Shown here: positions 18,055-28,680 of the stretch, piece by piece | How the letters are laid out: each line of letters starts with the position of its first letter | Numbering within the stretch: position 1 is the first letter of the stretch | Assembly (NCBI RefSeq): GCF_008704655.1 | Contig: NZ_CP023688.1 | Location: 1,426,001 to 1,490,000 of the forward strand | DNA: 64,000 nucleotides | Reading direction: 5' to 3' | From: Streptomyces rimosus | GTDB taxonomy: Bacteria; Actinomycetota; Actinomycetes; Streptomycetales; Streptomycetaceae | Translations under genes and position numbers: made by a program | Notes under the pieces: model-generated | Database searches by the model: none | What the model was told of the DNA's origin: nothing | Seen by the model: only the letters and a program-made list of their open reading frames with translations

Positions 18055-19545
18055 TCAGCCCTTGTCGAGGGTGCCCCGGCCCGCGGCCTGCTCGCGCTCG
18101 GCCGCGATCCGGCTGACCCGGCCGCGGACCGCGAACCAGCCGACGACCAGCGCCGCGCCGATGACCGGCACCAGCATCACGGTCTGCCGCCCCACGCCCT
18201 CGCTGTCGAAGGCCATCAGCACGATGACGCCGACCAGGAAGACGATGGTCGCGATGTCGGTGACGGGCGTGCCCGGCAGCTGGAAGCGGGGGCGCTGCAC
18301 CAGGCCCGCGCGGGAGCGGCGGACGAAGACCATGTGACAGATCATGATCGTGCACCAGGTGCTGATGATGCCGAGCGCCGCGATGTTCAGCACGATCTCG
18401 AACGCCTTGCCCGGCACCAGGTAGTTCAGCCCGACGCCCAGCACGCACACCGCGGAGGTGAGCATGATGCCGCCGTACGGCACCTGGTTGCGGTTCATCA
18501 GGCCGGCGAACTTCGGCGCCGAGCCGGCCATCGACATCGAGCGCAGGATGCGGCCGGTCGAGTACAGGCCCGAGTTGAGGCTGGACATGGCGGCGGTGAG
18601 CACCACGAGGTTCATCACGTCGCCCGCGGCCGGCACGCCGACGTTGGACAGCACCGTCACGAAGGGGCTCTCGGAGCCGGTGTACTTGTTCCACGGCAGC
18701 AGCAGCGCGAGCAGGATGACCGAGCCGACGTAGAAGACGCCGACCCGCCACATGATCGAGTTCACGGCCTTGGGGACGACCTTCTCCGGCTCGCTGGTCT
18801 CACCGGCGGTGACACCGACCAGCTCGACGGCGGAGTAGGCGAAGACCACGCCCTGCAGCACGATCACCACGGGCAGCAGGCCGGTCGGGAAGAAGCCGCC
18901 GTGGTCGGTGATCAGGCTCAGGCCCGGGGTGCTGCCGCCGACCGGGTGCTGGGTGGCCAGCAGGAAGATCCCGATGAACATGAAGACGACCAGCGCCGCG
19001 ACCTTGATGATCGCGAACCAGAACTCCATCTCGCCGAAGATCTTCACCGAGATGAGGTTGATGGACAGCACCACGGCCAGCGCGATCAGCGCCATCACCC
19101 ACTGCGGGACGGCGGTGAACAGGCTCCAGTAGTGGGTGTAGAGCGCGATGGCGGTGATGTCGGCGATACCGGTCGTGGACCAGTTGACGACGTACATCCA
19201 GCCCGCGACGTAGGCGCCCTTCTCCCCCAGGAACTCGCGGGCGTACGAGACGAACGAGCCCGACGACGGGCGGTGCAGCACCAGTTCGCCCAGGGCCCGT
19301 ACGACGAAGAACGCGAACAGGCCGCAGACCGCGTACGCGACGGCCAGCGCGGGGCCGGCGGAGGCGAGCCGGCCGCCGGCGCCCAGGAACAGGCCGGTGC
19401 CGATCGCCCCACCGATCGCGATCATGTTGATGTGCCGGCCCTTGAGGCCCTTGCTGTATCCGGCGTCGCCCGCGTCCTGCGCGGCCTCGGCCTTCCCCCC
19501 GTCCGGTGGCCTGTGGGCGTTCTCCTGGACGGTTTCCGTGCTCAC
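18055..19545 (-). CDS. amino-acid permease (APC family, AnsP-like)
   Basis: A 496-residue permease with 12 hydrophobic segments. The N-terminal RHINMIAIGGAIGTGLFLG block, ALGELVLHRPSSGSF, and the GETSEPEKVVPKAVNS loop are typical of the amino-acid transporter (AAT) group that includes L-asparagine permease AnsP, GabP and LysP; the sequence feels nearest to asparagine permeases. It imports an amino acid with protons. GTG 19545 is chosen to give an ordinary 25-residue cytoplasmic N-terminus; the ribosome site is weak. Monocistronic, with a 580-bp upstream region shared with a divergent MerR gene. Confidence 0.85.
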   Translation of the reverse strand: MSTETVQENAHRPPDGGKAEAAQDAGDAGYSKGLKGRHINMIAIGGAIGTGLFLGAGGRLASAGPALAVAYAVCGLFAFFVVRALGELVLHRPSSGSFVSYAREFLGEKGAYVAGWMYVVNWSTTGIADITAIALYTHYWSLFTAVPQWVMALIALAVVLSINLISVKIFGEMEFWFAIIKVAALVVFMFIGIFLLATQHPVGGSTPGLSLITDHGGFFPTGLLPVVIVLQGVVFAYSAVELVGVTAGETSEPEKVVPKAVNSIMWRVGVFYVGSVILLALLLPWNKYTGSESPFVTVLSNVGVPAAGDVMNLVVLTAAMSSLNSGLYSTGRILRSMSMAGSAPKFAGLMNRNQVPYGGIMLTSAVCVLGVGLNYLVPGKAFEIVLNIAALGIISTWCTIMICHMVFVRRSRAGLVQRPRFQLPGTPVTDIATIVFLVGVIVLMAFDSEGVGRQTVMLVPVIGAALVVGWFAVRGRVSRIAAEREQAAGRGTLDKG

Positions 19546-20125
19546 AGCTGGTTCATCTCGCTTTCGGGCAGGCGATGGAGCCGACGGCTGTCCCACGGGT
19601 CACGCGGAGTCCAACCGACGGCACACCTTCCCCCAAGGCCGCCCCCTCGTCTGTGTGCTGGATCACAGCGTGTATAAGACACCGATAATTCACCCAGGTA
19701 TGCCCGGAATGCCGCACGGAAGCCCTCTGCACGAGCCCAGCAATTCGCCACCCTCCGGTCATCACTCCTCACTCAAGGGAGTGGCTCGGGGGAAGCGATC
19801 CGGTCGGGCGTGGCTGGAAAGTGCCGTCGGAGGCCGTACGTACGGGTCCGACGGCAGCGGCGAGCACCCGTTCCGTGTGCCGAGTTGCACCGCGCTCCGG
19901 CGATCTCGTCCGCGACGGCCGGTGATCACTCGACGGCCTCGGCCCGCCCCCGTCCTCCGTCGCGCACCGTCACCACAACCGCGCCTCCGGCGCCCCGTCC
20001 TTTCCCGGAGGTTTCACAGGGCTGGTGAGACAGCAATACTGTTGAACACGGACCGCGCCACGACAACGCGGTGGACCGAGGGGCGCGGAGACGCGCGGAC
20101 GCAGCGAGGGAAGTGAGGCGCGGCC
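19546..20125. other. 580-bp divergent intergenic region
   Basis: Between the permease and MerR genes. No coding frame convinces. Near the MerR end, ACAGCAATACTGT (20032-20044) is a small inverted repeat (ACAG/CTGT) preceded by TTCACA (20013-20018), which could be a MerR autoregulatory promoter. AT-rich TTATAC-like bases near 19672 may belong to the permease promoter. Both are weak suggestions. Confidence 0.35.
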
Positions 20126-20857
20126 ATGGCCACCGGGACCGGGGAAGAACCGACGCTGACCGTCGACGAGTTGGCCGCCCGCGCCGGGGTGACCGTGCGG
20201 ACCGTGCGCTTCTACAGCACCCGCGGGCTGCTGCCCCCGCCCGCGATCGGCCCCCGCCGGGTCGGCCGGTACGGTGCCGCCCACCTGTCCCGGCTCGCGC
20301 TGATCGAAGAACTCCAGCACCACGGCATGACGCTGGCCGCCATCGAGCGCTACCTCGCCCGGCTGCCCGACGACCTCAGCGAACACGACCTGGCCATCCA
20401 CCGCGCGCTGGTCGCCTCCTGGTCGCCGGACTCGGCCGAGGAGGCCACCCGGGCCCAGCTGGAGCGCCGCGCGGGCCGGGCGCTGAGCGAGGACGACATC
20501 GACCGGCTGGCGGCGATGGACGTCCTGGAGCGCACCGGGGAGCCCGACGCGTTCCGGGTCGACCCGGCCGTCCTCCACCTCGGCATCCGGCTGCTGGACG
20601 TCCCCGTATCGCTGGAGACGCTGCTCGCCGCCCGCGCCGTCGTCCAGGACCACACCCGCGCGGCGGCGCGCGAGCTGACCCGGCTCTTCCACGACGAGGT
20701 GTGGGGCCCCTACCGCGAGCGCGAGTCGGACCCGGAGCAGGTGGAGACGATGAAGTCGCTCTCCGCGCATATGCAGCCGATGGTGGTACAGGCGCTGGTG
20801 ACGGCCTTCCAGCGGTCGATGCGCGAGGAGTTGCGGGCGACGTACGCCGAGGAGTGA
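20126..20857 (+). CDS. MerR-family transcriptional regulator
   Basis: A 243-residue regulator. The N-terminal winged helix-turn-helix (about residues 11-80) reads LTVDELAARAGVTVRTVRFY with the typical YxRGLLPPP wing start and GRYGAAHLSRL. The long C-terminal region (about 100-243) is helical and lacks the paired cysteines of metal-responsive MerR proteins, so it probably senses a small organic ligand or a protein. A GAGG ribosome site precedes the ATG. It faces away from the permease and is followed 87 bases later by the AlbA_2 gene on the same strand, which may be co-transcribed. Confidence 0.85.
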   Translation: MATGTGEEPTLTVDELAARAGVTVRTVRFYSTRGLLPPPAIGPRRVGRYGAAHLSRLALIEELQHHGMTLAAIERYLARLPDDLSEHDLAIHRALVASWSPDSAEEATRAQLERRAGRALSEDDIDRLAAMDVLERTGEPDAFRVDPAVLHLGIRLLDVPVSLETLLAARAVVQDHTRAAARELTRLFHDEVWGPYRERESDPEQVETMKSLSAHMQPMVVQALVTAFQRSMREELRATYAEE

Positions 20858-20944
20858 GCCCGCGCACGGCGGGCATAGCGTGGATACCGGCCCGGCGCGC
20901 GGCCGGCCGGGCGGCACAGCCCTACGAGCGAGACGAGGCCGCGG

Positions 20945-22339
20945 GTGGAGGGGCGCACCGTTTCCCGGGCCGAGGCGGCGGACCTCCTCGGCCGGCAGGA
21001 AGACCACTTCTGGGAGTTCAAGAGCGCCCGCAGCGGCGGGGCGGTCGTGCAGGTCATCGCCGCCGCCCTGGCCAACGCCGAGGGCGGTGAGTTCATGGTG
21101 GGCATCGAGGACCCGCGCACCGGGCAGGGGCTCGCGCGGTGGCGCGGCTTCGCCTCGCTGGAGGACGCCAACTTCGTCCAGCAGGCCATGGTCGACCAGG
21201 TGGAGCCGCCGGTGCCGTACGACATCGAGTTCCTGCGCGTCGCGGGCCGCCCGGAGCTGGGCTGGGCCTGCCTGGTCACCGTGCACAAGAGTCCGGACGT
21301 GCACCGGACGGCGCGCGGCGAGGTGCCGCAGCGGCGCGGCGCCCAGTCGCGGCGGTTGAAGGGCACCCAGATCACCGATCTGTCGCTGTCCAAGGGCGCC
21401 CGCTCCTACGAGGACCAGCCGCTCGGCGACTACGGGCTGGAGGAACTGCGCGACGAGGAGGAGCTGCATGTCTTCCTCGGCCGGTACAGCCCGCGCACCT
21501 CCGCCGAACGGTTCCTGCGCCGGCAGCGCCTGGTGGACCGCGACGGCTGTCTGGCGACGGTCGCCGGCGCCGTCCTGTTCGCCGCCGAACCGCCCGCCGT
21601 CGTACCGAAGAAGTGCTCGGTGAAGATCGCCCGGTACGAGACCGCCGAGCAGCTGCCGGACCGCCGGCATCTGAAGGCGCCGCCGACGACGGTCGACGGA
21701 CCGGTGCGGCCGCTGATCGAGCGGACGCTGGCGGCGGTGACCCGGATCATCCAGTCGGTGCCGGTGCTCGGTCCGGACGGCTCGCTGTCGCCGATGGCCT
21801 ATCCGCCGGAGGCGCTGAAGGAGATCATCGTCAACGCGGTGATCCACCGGGACTACAACCTCTCCGACGACATCCTGATCTCGGTCTTCGACAACCGGGT
21901 GGAGGTGCGCAGTCCGGGGCGGCTGCCCGGCCATATGACGCCGGACAACCTGCTCACGGACCGCTTCGCGCGCAACCCCACGATCGTGCGGCTGCTGAAC
22001 AAGTACCCGGACGCCCCCAACAAGGACATCGGGGAAGGGCTGGACACGGTGCTGAGCACGATGAAGGCGGCCAGGCTCAAGGAGCCGCGGTTCTTCGTCG
22101 AGGCGAACGCGTTCGTGGTGGTGCTGGAGCACACCCCGCTCGCCCGGCCCGAGGAACTGGTGCTCCGCTACCTGCGGTCGAACCCGGAGATCCCGAACCG
22201 GATCGCGCGCCGGATCACCGGCATCGCCTCCGAGGCCCGCATGAAGCGGGTCTTCCACCGGCTGCGGGACGCCGGGCAGATCGAGCCGGTGCCGGGGCGG
22301 ACGGGGTCGCGTGCGGCGTGGCGGCTCCGGCGGGACTGA
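20945..22339 (+). CDS. AlbA_2 / RecG-like ATP-binding domain protein
   Basis: A 464-residue protein of the group annotated as putative transcriptional regulator or ATP-binding protein. The N-terminal AlbA_2 (Schlafen-like) domain carries the hallmark EFKSA followed by IAAALANAEGGEFMVGI (about residues 24-52). The middle is the HATPase_c_4 domain typical of these proteins, seen in the A-L-KE-IVNAVIHRDY segment (about residues 295-310) and DNRVEVRSPGRLP. A winged-helix-like C-terminus ends the chain. GTG 20945 has GAGG 8 bases upstream. Proposed roles include nucleic-acid binding and regulation; some relatives sit in defence islands, but no defence partner is present here. Confidence 0.75.
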   Translation: MEGRTVSRAEAADLLGRQEDHFWEFKSARSGGAVVQVIAAALANAEGGEFMVGIEDPRTGQGLARWRGFASLEDANFVQQAMVDQVEPPVPYDIEFLRVAGRPELGWACLVTVHKSPDVHRTARGEVPQRRGAQSRRLKGTQITDLSLSKGARSYEDQPLGDYGLEELRDEEELHVFLGRYSPRTSAERFLRRQRLVDRDGCLATVAGAVLFAAEPPAVVPKKCSVKIARYETAEQLPDRRHLKAPPTTVDGPVRPLIERTLAAVTRIIQSVPVLGPDGSLSPMAYPPEALKEIIVNAVIHRDYNLSDDILISVFDNRVEVRSPGRLPGHMTPDNLLTDRFARNPTIVRLLNKYPDAPNKDIGEGLDTVLSTMKAARLKEPRFFVEANAFVVVLEHTPLARPEELVLRYLRSNPEIPNRIARRITGIASEARMKRVFHRLRDAGQIEPVPGRTGSRAAWRLRRD

Positions 22340-22355
22340 CCGGCGGCGTGCGGCG

Positions 22356-22383
22356 GTGCGGACCGGCCGGGACCGGCCCGCAC
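22356..22383. terminator. hairpin terminator between convergent genes
   Basis: Arms GTGCGG-n-CCGG and CCGG-n-CCGCAC pair across a 6-base loop with one internal mismatch, in the gap between the AlbA_2 gene and the FadB-type gene. Confidence 0.55.
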
Positions 22384-22393
22384 CTCCTGTGCG

Positions 22394-24568
22394 TCACGCG
22401 TCGCTGAACTTCTCCCCCTTCTCCGCCTTCTCCACCAGCAGCGCGGGCGGCGCGAACCGGTCGCCGTACGCCGCCTGGAGCTCGCGGGCGCGGGCCACGA
22501 AGCCGGGGAGGCCGCCCTCGTAACCGTTGATGTACTGCAGGACGCCGCCGGTCCAGCCGGGGAAGCCGATGCCCAGGATGGAGCCGATGTTGGCGTCGGC
22601 GACCGAGGTGAGCACGCCTTCCTCGAAGCACCGGACGGTGTCCAGCGCCTCGGCGAACAGCATCCGCTCCTGCATGTCGCGGAACGGGATGGCGGTGCCC
22701 TCCCGGGTGAAGTGCTCGCGCAGGCCCGGCCACAGGCCCGTCCGGGCGCCGCCCTCGCCGTACTCGTAGAAGCCGGCGCCGCCGCTGCGGCCCGGCCGCC
22801 CGAACTCGTCCACCATGCGGTCGATGACGGTGTCCGCCGGGTGTTCCTGCCAGGTGCCGCCGGCCGCCTCGACCGCCCGCCGGGTCTCGTCGCGGATCTT
22901 GCGCGGGAGGGTGAGGGTCAGCTCGTCCATCAGGGAGAGCACCTTGGCCGGGTAGCCCGCCTGGGCCGCGGCCTGTTCGACGGAGGCCGGCTCGATGCCC
23001 TCGCCGACCATCGCCACGCCCTCGTTGATGAAGTGGCCGATGACGCGCGAGGTGAAGAAGCCGCGCGAGTCGTTGACGACGATGGGCGTCTTGCGGATCT
23101 GGCGCACCAGGTCGAAGGCGCGGGCCAGCGCCTCGTCGCCGGTCCGCTCCCCCTTGATGATCTCGACCAGCGGCATCTTGTCGACGGGCGAGAAGAAGTG
23201 CAGTCCGATGAAGTCGGTGTCCCGCTCGACGCCCTGCGCGAGGGTGGTGATGGGCAGGGTGGAGGTGTTGGAGCACAGCAGCGCGTCGGGGGCGACGAGG
23301 TGCTGGATCTCCTGGAACACCTTGTGCTTGAGGGCGGTGTCCTCGAAGACCGCCTCGATGACGGCGTCGCAGCCGGCCAGGTCCCGCGCCTCGGCGGTGG
23401 GCCTGATGCGGGCGAGGAGTTCGTCCCGCTTCGCCTCGGTCGTCCGGCCGCGGCTCAGCGCCTTGGCGAGCAGGCGCTCCGCGTACGCCTTGCCCTTCTC
23501 GGCAGCCTCCGGGGTGACGTCCTTGAGGACCACCTCGATCCCGGCCTTGGCGCAGGCGTACGCGATGCCGGCGCCCATCATGCCCGCGCCGAGCACGGCG
23601 ACCTTCTCGACCGTGCGCGGCGTGACGTCCTTGGGGCGGCTGGCGCCGGAGTTGACGGCCTGGAGGTCGAAGAAGAACGCCTGGATCATGTTCTTCGAGG
23701 TCTGGCCGGTGACCAGCTCGGTGAAGTAGCGCGCCTCGATGGCCTGCGCGGTCTCGAAGTCGACCTGGGAGCCCTCGACGGCCGCCGCGAGGATGTTGCG
23801 CGGGGCCGGGTAGGGGGCGCCGTTCAGCTGCTTCTTGAGGTTGGCCGGGAAGGCGGGGAGGTTGGCGGCGAACTTCGGGTGCGCCGGGGTGCCGCCGGGG
23901 ATCTTGTAGCCCTTGACGTCCCAGGGCTGCTGGGACTCGGGGTGCGCGTCGATGAACGCGCGCGCCTTCTCGATCAGCTCCTCGGGCGTGGCCGCCACGT
24001 CGTGGATCAGGCCGCTGTCCCGGGCCCGTACGGCGTTGTACTGGGTGCCCTGGAGCAGCACCTTCAGCAGCGCGTCGGCGATGCCGAGCAGCCGGACCGT
24101 ACGGACCACACCGCCGGCCGCCGGGAGCAGGCCGAGCGTGACCTCGGGCAGGCCGATCTTGGTGGCGGAGGTGTCCAGGGCGACGCGGTGGTGGCAGGCG
24201 AGCGCGATCTCGTAACCGCCGCCGAGGGCCGCGCCGTTGATGGCGGCGACGACCGGCTTGCCGAGGGTCTCGATGCGGCGCAGGTCGCGCTTGATGCCCT
24301 GACCGCTTTCGAACGCGCGCTGGGCGTGCTCGGGGGTGACGGCGATCAGGTCGCGCAGATCGCCGCCGGCGAAGAAGGTCTTCTTGGCGGAGGTGACGAT
24401 GATGCCGCGTACGGAGTCCCGCTCGGCCTCCAGGCGGTCGGCGACGGCCGTCAGGGAGGTCTTGAAGGCGTCGTTCATCGTGTTGGCCGACTGGTTCGGG
24501 TCGTCCAGGACGAGGGTGACGACGCCGGTTTCGTCCTGTTCCCAGCGGATGGTGGTGGACTCGGTCAT
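22394..24568 (-). CDS. fadB: FadB/FadJ-type 3-hydroxyacyl-CoA dehydrogenase / enoyl-CoA hydratase
   Basis: A 724-residue bifunctional beta-oxidation enzyme. The crotonase domain (about 1-190) has the oxyanion segments FFAGGDL and [14 protein letters not shown]; the NAD-binding hydroxyacyl-CoA dehydrogenase domain begins about residue 325 with [14 protein letters not shown], and contains SNTSTLPI and the [14 protein letters not shown] active-site region. It hydrates trans-2-enoyl-CoA and oxidises the 3-hydroxyacyl-CoA to 3-ketoacyl-CoA. It is the last gene of the racemase-dehydrogenase-thiolase operon, 32 bases after the thiolase gene. GGAG precedes the ATG. Confidence 0.93.
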   Translation of the reverse strand: MTESTTIRWEQDETGVVTLVLDDPNQSANTMNDAFKTSLTAVADRLEAERDSVRGIIVTSAKKTFFAGGDLRDLIAVTPEHAQRAFESGQGIKRDLRRIETLGKPVVAAINGAALGGGYEIALACHHRVALDTSATKIGLPEVTLGLLPAAGGVVRTVRLLGIADALLKVLLQGTQYNAVRARDSGLIHDVAATPEELIEKARAFIDAHPESQQPWDVKGYKIPGGTPAHPKFAANLPAFPANLKKQLNGAPYPAPRNILAAAVEGSQVDFETAQAIEARYFTELVTGQTSKNMIQAFFFDLQAVNSGASRPKDVTPRTVEKVAVLGAGMMGAGIAYACAKAGIEVVLKDVTPEAAEKGKAYAERLLAKALSRGRTTEAKRDELLARIRPTAEARDLAGCDAVIEAVFEDTALKHKVFQEIQHLVAPDALLCSNTSTLPITTLAQGVERDTDFIGLHFFSPVDKMPLVEIIKGERTGDEALARAFDLVRQIRKTPIVVNDSRGFFTSRVIGHFINEGVAMVGEGIEPASVEQAAAQAGYPAKVLSLMDELTLTLPRKIRDETRRAVEAAGGTWQEHPADTVIDRMVDEFGRPGRSGGAGFYEYGEGGARTGLWPGLREHFTREGTAIPFRDMQERMLFAEALDTVRCFEEGVLTSVADANIGSILGIGFPGWTGGVLQYINGYEGGLPGFVARARELQAAYGDRFAPPALLVEKAEKGEKFSDA

Positions 24569-24600
24569 GGTGGGTGCTCCGGGGTGGGATCGGACGGGGG

Positions 24601-25815
<1,215 letters not shown>

Positions 25816-25884
25816 GGTGAGCAGCCTTTCGAGCTGTGGGTCGGGGCGGCGGGGGTACGCGGGGGCGCCGGTCCTGGCGGCCGG

Positions 25885-27039
25885 TCAGCCGAGGAGGGAA
25901 CGGCCGATGATCTCCTTCATGATCTCGGTGGTGCCTCCGTAGATGGTCTGGATACGGCCGTCGGTGAAGGCCCTGGCGACCGGATACTCGCTCATGTAGC
26001 CATAGCCGCCGTGCAGTTGCAGACAGCGGTCGGCGACGCGTTTTTGCAGCTCGGTGGCCCACCACTTGGCCATCGAGGCGTGCACGGCGGCGAGCTGCCC
26101 CGCGCAGTGGTCCACGATGCAGCGGTCCAGGAACTCGCGGGTGACGGCGCACTCGGTCGCCATCTCGGCTATCTCGAAGCGGATGTGCTGGAGCTTGGCG
26201 AGCGGCCGGCCGAACGCCTCGCGCTCCTTCACATACCGCGTGGTGATCTCCAGCAGATGTTCGGCGGCGGCGATCCCGGCGACCGCGATGCCCATCCGCT
26301 CCTGCGCGAGATTGGTCATCAGATGGACGAACGCGCCGTTCAGCTCGCCGAGCAGGTTCTCCTTGGGCACCCGGACGTCGGTGAAGAACAGCTCGGCGGT
26401 GTCCTGGGCCTTCTGGCCGATCTTGTCCAGGTTGCGGCCGCGTTCGAACCCCGGCATGTCCCGCTCCACGACCAGCAGGCTCAGGCCGTGCGCGCCGCCT
26501 TCGGGTGTGGTCTTGGCGACGACGATGACCAGGTCGGCCAGGATGCCGTTGGAGATGAACGTCTTGGCGCCGTTCAGCAGCCAGTGGTCGCCGCGGTCCT
26601 CGGCGGTGGTGCGGATGGCCTGGAGGTCGGAGCCCGCGCCCGGCTCCGTCATGGCGATGGCGGTGATGGTCTCGCCGCTGCAGAAGCCGGGCAGCCAGCG
26701 GCGCTTCTGCTCGTCGGTGGCGAGCTGGGTCAGATACGGGCCGACGATGTCGTTGTGCAGGCCGACGGCGAGTCCGGCGGCGCCGGCCCGGGTGAACTCC
26801 TCGGCCAGTACGGCGGCGTAGCGGAAGTCGGTGTTGCCGCCGCCTCCGTACTCCTCGGGAACGGCCAGGCCCAGCAGGCCCTGTTTGCCCGCCGCGCGCC
26901 AGGCGTCGCGGCTGACGATGCCGTCCTTCTCCCACTGGTCGTAGTGCGGCTTCACCTCCCGGTCGAGGAAGGTCCGTACGGTGCGGCGGAAGGCGTCGTG
27001 GTCCTCGGTGAAGATCTGGCGCTTCAACTGCGCGGTCAT
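25885..27039 (-). CDS. acyl-CoA dehydrogenase
   Basis: A 384-residue flavoenzyme. The FAD/substrate motif ITAIAMTEPGAGSDLQ, WLLNGAKTFISNG, the second-domain AQERMGIAVAGI and the C-terminal QLHGGYGYMSEYPVARAFTDGRIQTIYGG-type block (quoted in parts) are all present. It introduces the 2,3-double bond in acyl-CoA, passing electrons to ETF. ATG 27039 follows GAGGAGG by 10 bases. Second gene of the operon, 49 bases after the racemase-like gene. Confidence 0.93.
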   Translation of the reverse strand: MTAQLKRQIFTEDHDAFRRTVRTFLDREVKPHYDQWEKDGIVSRDAWRAAGKQGLLGLAVPEEYGGGGNTDFRYAAVLAEEFTRAGAAGLAVGLHNDIVGPYLTQLATDEQKRRWLPGFCSGETITAIAMTEPGAGSDLQAIRTTAEDRGDHWLLNGAKTFISNGILADLVIVVAKTTPEGGAHGLSLLVVERDMPGFERGRNLDKIGQKAQDTAELFFTDVRVPKENLLGELNGAFVHLMTNLAQERMGIAVAGIAAAEHLLEITTRYVKEREAFGRPLAKLQHIRFEIAEMATECAVTREFLDRCIVDHCAGQLAAVHASMAKWWATELQKRVADRCLQLHGGYGYMSEYPVARAFTDGRIQTIYGGTTEIMKEIIGRSLLG

Positions 27040-27088
27040 CGCTGCGGGCCTCCTCGGGGGCGGGCGGCGGGTCGGCGGGCGGCGGCCA

Positions 27089-28306
27089 TCAGCCGGCCCC
27101 GCCCTCGGGCCGGGCGCGGCCGTCCCCGGCCCGGGTGCCATCGGGCCAGGCCGTGCGGCGGCCGGTGCCGGTCGCCGGCTCCCGGCGGTCGGTGAGGGCC
27201 GGGACGCCCCAGTCGCGGGCCACCTCGACGGTGTCGGCGCCGGGCCGGGCCGGCGGGCGGCGGATGGCGCCGGGGGTGGCGGAGAAGCGCGGGGCCGGTG
27301 CGGGCTGGGTGATGCCGCCGTGGCCGGTGAAGGTGCCGCGGGCGGCGAGATGCGGATGTCCGGGTGCCTCGCGCAGCGACAGTACGGGCGCGACGCAGGC
27401 GTCGGACGCCTCGAAGACGGCGGTCCACTCCTGGCGGGTACGGGTCTTGAAGCGGGCGGCGATGGCGGCCCGCAGCTCCTCCCAGGCGCCGATGTCGTCG
27501 CGCGCGGGCACATCGTCCTCGATGCCGAGCAGCCGGACGAACTCGGCGTAGAAGCGCGGCTCCAGCGCGCCGACGGCCATATGGCGGCCGTCGGCGGTTT
27601 CGTAGGTGCCGTAGAACGGCGCGCCGCCGTCCAGGAGGTTGGCGCCGCGCCGGTCCTGCCAGCCACCGGCGGCCAGCATGCCGTGGATCATCGAGGTGAG
27701 GTGGGCCGTGCCGTCGACGATGGCCGCGTCCACGACCTGGCCGCGGCCGTCTTCGGTCTGGGCGTGCCGGAGCGCGGCCAGGACGCCGACGACGAGGTAC
27801 AGGGAGCCGCCCGCGTAGTCGCCGAGGAGGTTGGCGGGGGCGGCGGGCGGGCCGTCGGGCGGGCCGGTCATGCCGAGGGCGCCGGTGACGGCGATGTAGC
27901 CGATGTCGTGTCCGGCGGTCGCGGCCAGCGGGCCCTGCTGGCCCCAGCCGGTCATCCGGCCGTACACCAGGCGCGGGTTGCGCTCCAGGCAGGCGTCCGG
28001 GCCGATGCCGAGCCGTTCGGCGACGCCGGGGCGGTACCCCTCGATCAGCACGTCGGCGCGCTCGGCGAGGTCGAGGACCTGGCCAGGCCCTTCGGCGGAC
28101 TTCAGGTCCACGAGCACCGAGCGTTTATTGCGGTTGGTGATGTCGTACGCCGGGTCGATGCCGAGTCCGGACCCGCCGGGGCGGTCCACGCGCACCACGT
28201 CGGCGCCGAGGTCGGCCAGCAGCATCGCGGCGAACGGGCCGGGACCGATACCGGCCAGCTCCACCACGCGCACCCCGCTCAGCGGGCCGTTCCCTGTGCC
28301 TGCCAT
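27089..28306 (-). CDS. alpha-methylacyl-CoA racemase-like CaiB/BaiF-family protein
   Basis: A 405-residue class III CoA-transferase fold protein. In the mycobacterial racemase MCR the catalytic pair is H126 and D156; here H133 (AATAGHDIGY) and D163 (LLGDYAGGS) have the same 30-residue spacing in the same motifs, which favours racemase over transferase activity. It would convert (2R)-methylacyl-CoA to the 2S form needed for beta-oxidation of branched chains such as sterol side chains or pristanic acid. AGGGGG lies 4 bases before ATG 28306. First gene of the operon behind a strong promoter. The C-terminal 40 residues are a Gly/Arg/Pro-rich extension. Confidence 0.85.
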   Translation of the reverse strand: MAGTGNGPLSGVRVVELAGIGPGPFAAMLLADLGADVVRVDRPGGSGLGIDPAYDITNRNKRSVLVDLKSAEGPGQVLDLAERADVLIEGYRPGVAERLGIGPDACLERNPRLVYGRMTGWGQQGPLAATAGHDIGYIAVTGALGMTGPPDGPPAAPANLLGDYAGGSLYLVVGVLAALRHAQTEDGRGQVVDAAIVDGTAHLTSMIHGMLAAGGWQDRRGANLLDGGAPFYGTYETADGRHMAVGALEPRFYAEFVRLLGIEDDVPARDDIGAWEELRAAIAARFKTRTRQEWTAVFEASDACVAPVLSLREAPGHPHLAARGTFTGHGGITQPAPAPRFSATPGAIRRPPARPGADTVEVARDWGVPALTDRREPATGTGRRTAWPDGTRAGDGRARPEGGAG

Positions 28307-28347
28307 CGGGCCCCCTGAGCTCCGCAGGACTGTGCCATTACCGAGAC

Positions 28348-28380
28348 TGTGACACTACTGATGTAACACTCGCGATGTTA
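28348..28380. promoter_or_regulatory. overlapping operator palindromes in the operon promoter
   Basis: Two inverted repeats overlap. TAACA-n7-TGTTA (28364-28380) lies between the -35 and -10, and TGTGACA-n7-TGTAACA (28348-28368, one mismatch) covers the spacer and -10. Their position predicts repression, plausibly by a TetR- or GntR-type acyl-CoA sensor not encoded nearby. Confidence 0.6.
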
Positions 28381-28381
28381 A
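28352..28381 (-). promoter_or_regulatory. promoter of the beta-oxidation operon
   Basis: On the minus strand TTAACA (28381-28376) and TAGTGT (28357-28352) are spaced by 18 bases, close to the vegetative consensus, and give a leader of about 40 bases before the racemase-like gene. The region is clearly more AT-rich than its surroundings. Confidence 0.7.
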
Positions 28382-28393
28382 GAACGTGTTCCA
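28381..28393. promoter_or_regulatory. KstR-like box
   Basis: AGAACGTGTTCCA contains the inverted repeat AAC-n2-GTT at 28383-28390 and matches the KstR operator pattern TnnAACnnGTTnnA from mycobacterial sterol genes at all positions except the outer T. It abuts the -35 box of the beta-oxidation operon. The match is short, so chance cannot be excluded. Confidence 0.4.
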
Positions 28394-28436
28394 CTTTCCA
28401 CAAGACCCCGAGGACAACCGGCGGGCACCGGAAAAG

Positions 28437-28473
28437 CCGTGGCGGCGGTGGTCAACTCCCACCGCCGCCACGG
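28437..28473 (-). terminator. orphan terminator-like hairpin
   Basis: A 15-bp perfect stem (CCGTGGCGGCGGTGG) with a 7-base loop. On the minus strand it is followed by CTTTT, as in an intrinsic terminator. No annotated gene ends here, since both neighbours are transcribed away from it. It could end a short RNA running from about 28660, or protect the operon promoter from read-through. Confidence 0.6.
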
Positions 28474-28680
28474 GCCTTCGCGCGTCACCTCACCAGCGGC
28501 GCGCTCCCCCGGAGAAACCGGCGATGGAGCCGCGCCCGGATATGGACCGCCGCACCGACGCACCCACCGCACCCACCACCTCGCGCTCCCGACCGGCCGT
28601 CCGCCGGTCACCGTGAAAACCACGCTAGCGGCGACCACTGACAACGGCCCGTCCGCCGATCATGGATGGACAATGGACGG

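Noticed and set aside
28378..28644. 88-residue minus-strand ORF upstream of the racemase
   Set aside because: It covers the terminator-like hairpin and the promoter area and has no protein-like pattern or ribosome site.
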